Shown here piece by piece: positions 36,391-47,367 of a DNA stretch of 64,000 nt (position 1 is its first letter; each line of letters starts with the position of its first letter). The notes beneath the pieces are model-generated. The model saw nothing but the letters and a program-made list of their open reading frames with translations, was not told the DNA's origin and ran no database searches. Made by a program: the position numbers and the translations under genes. The stretch comes from Panaeolus papilionaceus. Taxonomy: Eukaryota; Basidiomycota; Agaricomycetes; Agaricales. The stretch spans positions 124,001 to 188,000 of the forward strand of contig JADNRZ010000013.1 in the NCBI GenBank assembly GCA_015501605.1, given 5' to 3'.

Positions 36391-39300
36391 TTAATCATCA
36401 TCGTCGTCAGGTGTCAGATAACTGTCGTCCTCGTCGCTCAGCACCTGCTTGCGACCTGCACTCCTCCCTCTTGTTGGTGGGGGAGGTCGGTCGTCCTCCT
36501 CCATCGGTGTCAGGGCAGAGGCATATGATCCCGAAGCAGAGCCCGTTCCACCTCCAACAGCACTCGTCGGCGCTGCGGGCGCTCCAGGAAGATCACTTCC
36601 GACGATAACACGATCCCAGGTGGCATTGAACACAGCCTCCATCTCGTCTGCGTCAATATACACCCACGATCCCTCCTGGTTATACGTTCGCGCGTTGTTG
36701 AACATCAACCGCCAATCATCCCGGTATTGCAGTACGGTCTTGTAGAACACGCTATTAGCACGTTTCCGCAGAGTGGAGAGGGCAATGGGTTGAGAAATGA
36801 GTTGGTAGTAATCAGGGTAGTCCTACAAAAAGAAAAGAAAATTATTAGAAGTCTATCTTAGCTTAGGACAAAAAAGGCTTACCCGTTTATCAGGAAGTTC
36901 ACGGAAGAGTTCGCATCGTTTCCGGCCTGTTTCATCTTCGCAAGCCAAAACGGCACGATAACATTCATTGAACGCCTTCTTCATCTTTTCTCGCATGGGA
37001 CCAGGGACGTCGGGACCAGGGTTGGCATTTGCGTTAGCTCCCTTCTTGCGTCGTTTCTAAATGAAAGAAGAAATATTAAATCAAGGGTCAGCAAATTAGT
37101 ATTCAATGAACCGAATCTAGAAGTAAGAACAATGGAAAAGGGTGACTTACAGGGTCGTGATCCTCATCGTCGTCGTCACCATCGGGGGTAGCCGACATCG
37201 ACTTAATACCGCCACGTTTGCGTTTAGAACCAACCGCTCCAAGTTCATAGTCGTTAGCAGCCTTGGCCTTACCCTTCTTTGGTTTACGACCCCGGCCATC
37301 AACGACCACATCCGACACGGGTGTTCCCCTCCTCGAGGCTTCCTCTTTGAGAAGTTTATTGTGCGCCCGTCTTTCCTTCTTGTCACGAGCACGTTCGGAA
37401 AGCTCCTGAATGTCCTCGCCTTCCTCGAGAGCCAGGGCCCAAGTGTCGTCGTCGAGACCGTCGTTGTAACTGACGATATTTCTTCGGCGCTGTCCACGAC
37501 CCTCCATGATGTCAATCTCGTCCTTGATCTCGAACGGCTCGTCTGTCTGGTAACATTCGGGTAGCTCTTCCAGTTGGACAAGGGGCTGGGGAGGCTTTCC
37601 GCGGTTGCCCTCGGCTCTCCACTTTTCAAGAGCCTCGCGCTCTCTCTGGATATCCATCTCGCGGAAGACCTTGATTTCGTGGTCGTGTCGTGAAATGAGC
37701 TCATTGAGTTCCTCGTCGTTCATATCACCGGCCTCCTCGTTCTCCTCATCTTGATCAGCTTCCAAAATCGAGCGCTAAAAGTCCTTATAAGAAAATAATA
37801 TCCAAGTTAAATGAAAGGCGACACTCACCAAGAACTCTTCCTGTTCTTCCTGTGTTGACTTGTTGTCGAAACGACCAGCTTGAATGACCTTATCATCGAT
37901 ATCAAGCTTATATCGTGCTCGTTGATACATGGCCTCTTCAACACTCTTCTCCGTAATGAAACGAAGAATAAGCACAGCCTTTGTCTGACCGATACGATGC
38001 GCACGATCCTGAGCTTGCAAATCAGCGTGAGGATTCCAATCACTGTCGAAGCTGCAATGACAAGTCAGTAGGTATCCGGGAATAATAAGTATGAAAGACG
38101 TACATAATGACAGTGTCAGCGGTCTGCAAATTCAGACCTAAACCACCAGCTCTCGTCGAAAGAATGAACACTTGAATTTCCGACTCCTTGGCATTGAACA
38201 GCTGCACGTAGGAAGCACGCTCTTCGGTCTTAGTTCCACCATCAAGACGCAGGTACTTCCAGTTCCTCATCTTGAGGAAATCCTCCATGATATCCATGAC
38301 CTTGGTCATTTGGAAGAAAATGAGAACCTAATGGATATGATAAGTAATAATGGACATGGCAAGATTGAGAAAACTACGTACTCTGTGACCAGTGGCGAAG
38401 AACTTGGGCAACATGCGGTTGAGAAGCTCAATCTTTCCAGAAGTCCTGACGAGTTTATCGTCAATGAAACCTCCGGGACTGACTTTATCTTCAACACTCT
38501 CAAACAGGAAGGGGTGCTGGCAGATCTTGCGCAGCTGCATGAGCTCGTTGCTCAAACCCTTAACACCGCCAGATTTTCTATGAACAGCTATGAGTCAAGT
38601 GGAATGAGGTGTAAGAAAGAAACATACCCTTTGTTGTCCTTTCCGTCTGCGATCATCTTGTGCTTCTTCATCTGTTTGTACAACTGACTCTGCAGAGCAC
38701 TCATCCTAACCTTGATAACCTTCTCCACCTTATCCGGCAACTCACTCTCGACATCCTTCTTCAACCTACGGAGCAGGAAAGGACGGAGCACTTTGTGCAG
38801 ACGACGGATGATGAGGAGAGCCTCTTCTTCGTTCAGCTCAATCTTGTCACCAGTTCCAGAGTTGGCGAAAGGTGTGTTGAACCACTCATCGAACGACTTG
38901 ACAGAGTTGAAGATCTTAGGCAAGACGAAGTTGAGGAGGGACCACAGCTCAGGGAGATTGTTTTGAAGCGGGGTACCGGTGAGAATGAGGCGGTAGCGGG
39001 AATGGTAATACGTAGTCAGGGTTTGGGAGAGTTTGCTTTGGGTGTTTTTCATACGATGGCCCTCATCTACATGCACAGGTACATTAGCAATACAGACTAG
39101 AAAAAATATTGATTGGACTTACCGATGATCATGTGAACCCACTTGATCTTGCTCAGGTGTGGGCGATCCTTGATGATGTATTCATATGTCGTGAGCAATA
39201 CCTGGAACTGACCTACTCGCAAATCCCCCTGAAGAGCACGACGCTGAGCCGGATTGCCCTTGTAGGCAACCATCTTGACACTAGGTGCCCATTTGGCGAA

Positions 39301-41425
39301 TTCTCCTGACCAGTTAGTCATAGTGGAAAGAGGGACGATGACAAGGTAAGGTCCTCGTTGACGCTTCACTTCAATCAAGAAGGTGATGAGGGATATAGTC
39401 TGGATCGTTTTACCAAGACCCTGTGACAACGATAAGCAAGGATATTGAAATGAGAAATGTATGATACGCACCATCTCGTCGGCGAGGATGCCATTCAGCC
39501 TGTTGTTGTACAGGCTGACCATCCATTGAAGACCTTTAAGCTGATACTCTTTCAGCTTGCCACCAACCAGAATGCCGGGCTGCTTTGTGACCTTCTCTGA
39601 GATTCTGTGCGCGACGGCGTAGTAGTCAACCTTGGCGTTATCAGCAATTGCGTCACCATCAACCTGGGCACCGAACGTAGACTCATTAGCGGGACCTTGC
39701 TCTTGCTCGAAACCGTACTCCGGCATAGGGCCACCCTCGTTCTGCTGAGCAACGACAGCTTGTGCAAGAGAGTCCAGGTAGGCATCAGTTTGTCGGAGAA
39801 GGTGGGTAATGCGGGTGTCTTTGGCGGTATCGATGAGCTTCATGTACGCCTCTTCGTCGTCAGCCTTGAGGGCCCTCAAACGCTCCTTCGCCAACCTCTC
39901 GATACGCTTCTGCTCCTCCTTTTCGGTGTGAGCATGGAAGTTTAGCACAGCGCGACCCAAACGTGTAAGCCTATCCCTGGCCTGATGATTGGCAGCTATA
40001 ACCTCCTTGCTATGGTTGCAAATAATGCCAAGCTGTTCGACATGCTTGTGCTTAGCGCGGCGCTCCCGCTCAATCCTCTGCTTGCGCTCCAATTCCTCCG
40101 TGATCCGAGCGTCTCGAATGGTGGGTTTACGGACCCTTCTAAACTCGAGACGGTTGAGGGGGATCATAGAACCTTGGGCGAGGCGCTCGGCAACCTGGGC
40201 TCTCATTGCTCGTTGCTTGTCCAAAAGCCGAAGGGACCTGAGCTCAATCATGGCTCTAAGCTTCCCATGGGCGGTGTTGCTGGGGTGAATGAGTGCGCTG
40301 TAGGTCTTGGCTACGTCGAGGATGGTGGAGTTGTCGTTTTCCTTGTCTTCAGCTTTGTCGTCTTGAATGATGTCGACCTTGGTATCGAAACTGCCGTCAC
40401 CGATAGTCGATGGAAGGGCTTCCAACTCGCGGATGCGCTGCTGGATGCGAGCCTCAATGAAACGTTCTCGCTCGTCGATGATCTGGTGGGCGTCCAGGCC
40501 AGCGGGCATAATTGTGGGGATCATTAGACGTTGTAGACGAGTGGCAAACATCTTGGGGTCCATATCTGCTGGTCGTTTAAGGTACGTGAATGGGTGTTTA
40601 AAGGCATTGTAGGGGTATATTCCAGAATTGACGTTGTCTTCAAGGAAGGGTCCCTTAGGGTAGTCCGCAGAGTCCACAAGGGCAGCATCGCCATCTTCGG
40701 TCTTCATAGCGTTATCTGAAGGAGTTGCTGGGGGGATTCCAGGAATCGTTGCCTCTCCTTTAGCCACTTTAACAGCAGCGTCCACAATCCTTGACTGGAC
40801 GTCGGGACCTTGAAGCATTTTTTCGAGGTCGTTTACTGCAGAATTGGGAACCCGCATGGCCTGCTGAACATGCTCGGGTACAGGTTGACCTTTGCTCAGA
40901 CAATTGAAAGCGTATATCTGGGCACGAAGGGCGGTTAGCTGTTCATTTGTGAAGGATACTGGGGTTTGAGGGGTTTGGGGATAAGGTTGAGTAGGTACTG
41001 GACCAGATGTGAGGGAAGTGGGTGTCGCAGAGCCATTTGTAAGTGCAGGTCCATGACCATTTGTGATAACTGTAGGTTGGTGTTGCGCTAGATTAGGAAC
41101 ACCTTGAGCTCGTCCTAGAAAAAAGTTGGTACTGGCCTCATTGAAGGATGAATATTGAAGGAGAAACATACTATTGTTAAGGAGTTGAATGTATTTTTGT
41201 AATTGTTCCAACTCTCCTGGCTGTTTCTGCTCTGTTGGATTTTTACGCAAAAAGTTGAAACGCTATTGAAGAATTGATTGAGGATTGAAATAAGCTGAAA
41301 TAAGTATAGGTGAGTAGACATACATTAATCATTTGCTGGAGATCGGGCATGTGGGGTTGAATCCTCTGAGCTGGCTGCTGGGCGGCATTTTGGTGAATGC
41401 CATTGCCCAGCACAGGGGCGGACAT
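36391..41425 (-). CDS. snf21: SWI/SNF-RSC type chromatin-remodelling ATPase (Snf2/Sth1, Snf21-like)
   Basis: Catalytic ATPase that slides and ejects nucleosomes within SWI/SNF or RSC. Eleven exons sum exactly to 1,481 residues. Domains in order: QLQ (about 120-150, [18 protein letters not shown]), HSA (about 380-470, basic helices such as [20 protein letters not shown]), Snf2 ATPase with Walker [15 protein letters not shown] (near 612) and box [15 protein letters not shown], the helicase C half with [19 protein letters not shown] and [11 protein letters not shown], SnAC ([14 protein letters not shown] region), an AT-hook-like [12 protein letters not shown], and a bromodomain (about 1280-1400) with the acetyl-lysine Asn in [12 protein letters not shown]. 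The tail is acidic. The domain set fits Snf2/Sth1 and excludes ISWI, CHD and INO80. Whether it serves RSC or SWI/SNF cannot be decided. Two introns (41115-41171 and 39421-39471) are stop-free and of length 3n. Confidence 0.95.
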
Positions 41426-41700
41426 TTGTTGTTGGTGAATAGGGGGGACTGAATCAAGGGATTAGGCGCGTCTTGTTACAACAAACGACTATTGGGCGCA
41501 GAAACTAGAAAAGGTCACGAAGACGCCGCGTGATGAAAGCCAGACAACAACGATTTACACATTGGTCACAATTTTGTCACACTCTTGACTCGGGATCTTG
41601 ACACAGTCATGTGACCTTAATATTCAAGTCGCGTCCGTAACATTCGCGTTTTTGACTCAATCCATTTCTCTCACCACAACCATCATCATCATCTATTATC
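41426..41700. promoter_or_regulatory. Divergent promoter of snf21 and ku80
   Basis: 275 bp lie between the two start codons. It contains GTCATGTGAC at 41606-41615, one base from the palindromic bHLH site GTCACGTGAC, and a CATCATCATCATC run just before the ku80 start. A shared promoter is inferred from the spacing. Confidence 0.45.
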
Positions 41701-44700
41701 ATGGCTGCTCAACGTGGAGGTGTATGTATTAACTTGATAATATTCAATTAATTCTCTCTTAATTTTCATTCAGTACACTGTAGTTTCATTTATCGTCGAT
41801 GTTTCCCCTTCTATGGGCAAAATGCGTGAAGTGGACATCGAGCAGCCAAACGGAGAGCTCAAGTCCATTGAAATGACTAACCTCCAATGGGGACTTCAAT
41901 ACGTCAAACTCAAGATTCAAGAAATGGTTCATGAATCTCTTTTGTTCTCACATCTCTTGCTCAACTCTTGTAGATTTACAACGGCCGTAAAACAGACCAA
42001 TGCAGTGTCATTCTGTTTGGTACAGAAGGTGACGATACCCGCACTTCCAGATGTTAGACTCTTATCTCTTGTGCAGACACTAAAAACATTCTTGCACCTG
42101 AGAATGAAGGCTTCTATGATCATGTCACAGAGTTTATTCCTATTGCTCAACCACACGCAGGCACACTTGCCAAACTCAGCAACCTCGAAGCATCCACCGA
42201 ATACTATAAATCTGACGGTGCGAGAGTCACTTTACCGTATATAGACTTGTGCTCATCTCCACGAAAAGCCCTTGACGCCGTCGTGGTCGCAGCTGAACAA
42301 CAGTCCCGTTACTTGGGCAAGAAGAAATGGACTCGTAAGATCATTGTAGTCACAGATGGTGAAAATGGAGTCTCTGAAGATGACTGGGATGTCATCACCA
42401 ACAAACTCGACAACCTCAACGTCGGTCTTACCATCATGTAAGAAAGCAGCGTCTCCTTTTCAACTATTTAGCCCTAATTTACTCTCAACAGTGGTATCGA
42501 CTTTGACGACGAGGAAATCGAGTTTGCAGAAATTGACAAAAGTGACACCAAGGTACGACCGTTTTATCGTCTTATACAGTTGTGCTAAGGAATTTGTACA
42601 GCGTCAATCGGAAGAGTTTTATCATAAGTTCACCAATGCCATGAACGATGGAATTGTTGGCACCTGTTCAGTTGCACTTGAAGAGACAGCAAGACCTGAA
42701 ATGAAAATCGTTAAATCTGTTCTTACGCAAACCGTTCTTAGAATTGGCGATGTCGATGCCCGCCCAGACGAAGCCCTCGAACTTCCAATTCAGCTCAGCA
42801 AGTATACTGCCGTGGCTCGTCCTAAAGGTTGGAAGAAGTACGCTCTGAGAGTCCCTGATGAGAACGCCATGGAAGTCGACCCAGAAGATGTGGACAAAGA
42901 CCTTTATGCCAAACTTCAGCAACAATCCGAGTACTACATCGACCCAAACACCACTGAAGAAGGTGATGGTGACGAGGACATTAAAATGGAACCAGAGGAT
43001 GATGTTCGGCTTCTTCTCGATAATGATGACGAGGAGGCTCCCCGTGAAATTAACTACACTCGTCTTCAGAAGGTTGAAAGAGAGGAACTCATAAGAGGAT
43101 ATAAATATGGAACCACATTCGTTCCTTGTCCTGAAGAGTTCCCCAGATTACCTACTCGTAAGGGCATGGACCTATGTGGTTTCTTCAAGCGAGATAAGGT
43201 GTGTTATATTTTCCATCTTGACTGAGCATCTGGCTATAATTACTTCTATTTAGCTTCGCCGAGACTACCTTTTGGGTGAAGTCAGCTATGTCTGGGGAGG
43301 TAAAGAGATCAAATCGCAGAAGCTGCTGTCGTCTATTGTTCAAGCCATGGACCAAAAGAACTTGGTTGCTATTGTTCGTTCTGTTAGCAGAGACGGTATG
43401 GACCCCAAGATGGGCGTTCTGGTACCACAATCTGACCCAGATTCAAACGTTGATTTCTTCACTTGGGTTCAGGTAAAAATTCCCTTTTTACACTGAATCG
43501 TTCCGTTTCAATTCATCTTCTATCCTAGATGCCTTTCGCTGATGATGTCCGCAAATATACTTTCCCGTCACTCTTCAAGCTGGTAAACAAGGCAGGAAAG
43601 GAAGTGACAGAGCATCCTTTCCTCCCGACTGAGAAGCAAATGGAATTCATGGAGAAATTTGTCGATGCCATGGACCTCATGGATTGTGGTGCAAAGGATG
43701 AAGAAGGGTACGTACATTTCAATTACTTCTTGTTGTGCATCACTCACAAGTGCGCAGGAACCGTAAACCTTGGTATGACCCCACTGAGGCGTATAACCCG
43801 GCCCTGTATCGCGTGAAGCAAGCCATGTTTCACTGCGCTGTCGTGGACGATGTTGCAGCACAACCCGTCGGGTTACCTCACCCAGACACTCTTACATTCT
43901 TTGAACCCCCGAAGCGAGCCATCAAGCGTGCCAAAGAAGCCCTAGAAGAGTGTAAGGAGGTCTTTAACGTGAAACAAGGCAAGTTCAAACCGTCAGCGCC
44001 GCACTGCATCGACTAACCTTATTACGCTTTTAGTACCCAAGCGTGTTGGCAGAGCCCGCAAAGATGGTCATTCGCATGCAGTGGACGATGGAGATGACAG
44101 TCTCCTCCTGGATAGCACAGGTCCCGCCCTCGAACGCACCTCTACCTCTGGTCGAATGAGTATCTACGAAGAGCCAAGCGCTTCAAAATCTACAGAAAAT
44201 GCCGTTGTTAACCCAGACGACGACTTGACAGAGGACGAATCAGACGAGGAGCTCATCCTAGATAAAGGAAAGAAACCTGCGACTCCACCACGAGGTCCAG
44301 CTCGAGGACAACCTCTGCCTACACCTGCACGTTCGATGTCACCTGATGACGTCGAAACTGATAAGACCTCTGGTAGGATCATCGGGAATAACTTCCCTTT
44401 GAGAGACTTCAAGAAAAACATTGCACAAGGTGACATTGTATCAAAGGCTGTGGAGGATCTAAACGCAGTTGTTTTGGAGATCTTGATGCGTCCGTTTGCC
44501 TCCAGACGAAAGGAGGAGATGCTGGAATGTCTGGAGGAGTTGAGAAAGACTTGCCTCGAGGTACGTTGTATTTAAATGGGCTTTCGTGATTTTCGCTCAT
44601 CCAAAACTTTTAGGAGGACGAAATTGAGGCGTGGAATAAGTTCCTTCCTGAATTGAAAGCGAAATGCCTATCTAAGCCTGGCAATCCTGACTTTTGGAAG

Positions 44701-44869
44701 GCCCTCCAGGAAGTTGGTCGAGACCTCAGTCTCATCAGCAAGAACGAAGCAAAGCAGCATGGAGGTGAATCAGCTATCGGTGAAAACGAGGCCACCGAGG
44801 TAGGCCATCCTACATCGATTTTCATTCATCACACACATAACTAACGATTATTTCTAGTTTATTTCCTGA
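41701..44869 (+). CDS. ku80: Ku80, DNA end-binding subunit of the Ku heterodimer
   Basis: Pairs with Ku70 to ring broken DNA ends for non-homologous end joining and also acts at telomeres. Twelve exons sum exactly to 863 residues. The N-terminal alpha/beta (vWA-like) domain starts YTVVSFIVDVSPSMGKM and includes TRKIIVVTDGENGVSEDDW. The beta-barrel core follows (KYGTTFVPCPEEFPRL, GMDLCGFFKRDKLRRDYLLG). The C-terminal arm contains NRKPWYDPTEAYNPALYRVK. After an acidic linker there is a helical region (FKKNIAQGDIVSKAVEDLNA, NPDFWKALQEVGRDLSL) resembling the Ku C-terminal (Ku_PK_bind) domain, which the 629-residue yeast protein lacks. Intron 9 (43979-44033) has a GC donor. The last coding exon is just 12 nt (44858-44869). 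Confidence 0.95.
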
Positions 44870-44989
44870 TTACTGATACCGCACGAGTACTTGATTTGGA
44901 TTTGGACTTGACCCTTTGTACACCACGGACAATTTCATTGTATGATATTATTAATTACAAATGTACATTTCATATACATTACGTTGTAA

Positions 44990-47134
44990 TCACGAGCTCT
45001 TACTCCACCATCCTCCCAACAGACTCCCCAGACCACTACGCGCGGGAGCAGCTTGCGGTTCAGGTTCAGGTTCAGGTTCCCGCTGCTCCTCAACCTTGGA
45101 CTTGGGTGCAGATCTCTTCTCAGCAACGACTTCAGCTTTAGAAGCAACTGGCGAAGCTGGTGCCTTTCCGGCTCTCTCCTGGAGTCTATCCATATCCAAC
45201 TGTGCATAATTAAGTGCGATATTGAAGAACAGGGGCTTCTTGTGACCGCTCGAATCACCAGTTGCAGACCCCCCATTGTACGCGAACCAATCTCTCTTGA
45301 ATTGAGTGCTGTCCTTCGCGAGACTAGCTTCCAGACCCTTCACGTCCTCTGTTTGCAGCGGGAAGAAGTCGGGTGTTCCGCCATTAATGAGATCGGCGTC
45401 AGAGAGAGACAGGGAGGACGTTGTCTCGCGGATGTGGATAGTCGCGTGTTGGTGTAACGCCAGAGCTTCCGCATATTTCTTGACGGCGGCATAGCACTGT
45501 GAAAGATACAGACACCTGCGTGTTTAAAAGTTTATTTAGCAAAGAAGTCCTATGATGGATGTGGGACGAGGAGATGAAGATGAATTATAAATACCTCCGT
45601 GCACTAGTAAATGCGATTCGGGCCTCGATGACCGATACGAGGTCTGGATTATCATCTACGATGCTCAACGTGCGCATCTGGCTGAAGCTCTGAAGAATAG
45701 TGTCCAGCAGCTTCACAACAGCCGGATAAAGTCGAGCATCTACAGATCCCGTCGGCTTCTTGCCGTATTTTGGTTTCTCCGCAGCTTCCGAAGCCAGAAG
45801 AGTATTCATGAGCACCAGGTCACGCTGGATTCGACGAGCGAGTAGTTGATAGACGATGTAAGCATGAACAAAGTGAATATCACGGCCTGAATTTGTCGTG
45901 GCGTTCTTGACGGCCGTGACCTAATTGAGAGCTAAAAGTGAGAACTGCATTGAGATACACGATTAGTGAGGAGACTAACCTGGTTGGCTTCCTTGAGCTT
46001 TCTGGCGACATCTTCGGCGTCACTCAAAGCAGACAAAACAGCATCATAGGCGGTTACTCCAAGCTTGGATTTCTTATTTCCACCCCCAGGCTTTTTTGAA
46101 TCCTGCTGAATTCCTTCCAATGTCTTTTCTGCAGTTTCCAGTTTGATGAAAACGTCAACGAGTTCAGGGAATCGCACTGGCACAGGTTGTCCGTCCCACA
46201 AACGTTCAGTAAGATTAGATTTTGAAGACGAAGTTTGCTCCGCCTCGAGTTTAGAGATAAGCTCGTCACAGCCGGCCACAATTTCATCGCGATATTTGGG
46301 GTAGAGTTCACCGACGATGGAGTTAACATCGTACGCTTTCTTGTGACCGAGTTCATGCGCACAGTGACGTATCTCTGGGCCGATTTCGTCAGAGAATAGA
46401 ACAGCAAGTGCTTGATCTCTGCTTGTGGGTGCGGTATCGGCAAGTTTGTCCAAAAGACCCCTTGCAACGCTAAGCTGGATAACTGCATCATCGAACTCGT
46501 CGCGGAAGCGCAGGAATCGTCCATTCAGAATGACCATATAGATAGTCGTTTCGATGAGGTTTTCGGCGGACAGGCGACCTGATGCATGAAGGGCTTGGCA
46601 GATGGACAGCAGTTGAGTGGACCAGTGTACAGCGCGTCTGAATCGACCTGTTGCACTGTGGCGAAGGCTTCCCGTGTGATCGCTATTTGCTGGGAGAAGA
46701 GCAGACGATGAAAGCTCCTGAGCGTACGCCCATGCTCGTTCTGCTTCCAGCAGCAGGAGCTGGAGACTAGTCCAGAGTTAAGGTTCGATTACGATTAAAG
46801 TCATGATGGACTTACTGGCCATCCTTCGCTACCTCTGGGGTGATGGGAGGTAGTTTTTTGAATTCCCTACCCTTCCCGTGGGTCATCTTCAAACTTGACC
46901 TCAAACGATGAGTCCTGTTCGCACAATGTTTCCTATAGAGCTGTCTTTAGCCCAAATAGCACGGATAAATCGTTGTGTCCTACCGATAACGATTGAAATC
47001 ATTGTATCGTAGACCATATGCGTTTCTCTGTTCATTCACGATTTGGATCGCTGTCAAGAACGTCAGCCCTGGTAAGGGATCTAACTCAGGGAAAACTCAC
47101 GTCGAAAATTAATTTTCTGTGGTGCTGCAGCCAT
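44990..47134 (-). CDS. srp68: Signal recognition particle subunit SRP68
   Basis: Binds the SRP RNA three-way junction and SRP72, and is needed for co-translational targeting of secretory proteins to the ER. It encodes about 620 residues. Start at 47134, where MAAAPQKINFR leads into the conserved RNA-binding region LRYNDFNRYRKHC and THRLRSSLK. Next come the helical repeats with LLLLEAERAWAYAQEL and GRFLRFRDEFDDAVIQLSVA. The C-terminal half (LYLSQCYAAVKKYAEALALH) forms TPR-like helices that bind SRP72, then a Glu-Pro linker and the tail SLLGGWWSKSS. The Glu-Pro linker explains the GGTTCA repeat near 45060. The reading between the first two exons (Arg-Pro junction) is the least certain joint. 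Convergent with ku80 (120 bp between stops) and divergent from the E(z) gene. Confidence 0.9.
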
Positions 47135-47367
47135 CCTTGTTTTAAGGAAGTATTTAAGGGTTTAGAAGGAACGGAACCAGGGTTGCTACTCGTCACTGAA
47201 AGACTCGCTCGTCGCCTATGATGCTAATTGATCGCGCTCATCGACTGTTTGACTTTATTAGGCAATACACCAACAAGTAGACTCTGCACCACCACATCGA
47301 CTGTACTGGTACAGCGTCTGTTTCTGCTTAAACTGCCTTGATACATTTATTTTTTTCGGGCTTCATT
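47135..47367. promoter_or_regulatory. Divergent promoter of srp68 and the E(z) gene
   Basis: Only 233 bp lie between start codons, implying a shared or overlapping promoter. No TATA box or known motif stands out. Confidence 0.4.

Noticed and set aside
38660..39100. 146-codon plus-strand frame
   Set aside because: Antisense to the snf21 ATPase exons; no independent coding evidence.
39985..40527. 180-codon frame opposite snf21
   Set aside because: Exact antisense of the HSA-encoding exon; shadow of a conserved gene.
45057..45082. GGTTCA tandem repeat suggesting a minisatellite
   Set aside because: It is the Glu-Pro codon repeat of the SRP68 linker on the other strand.
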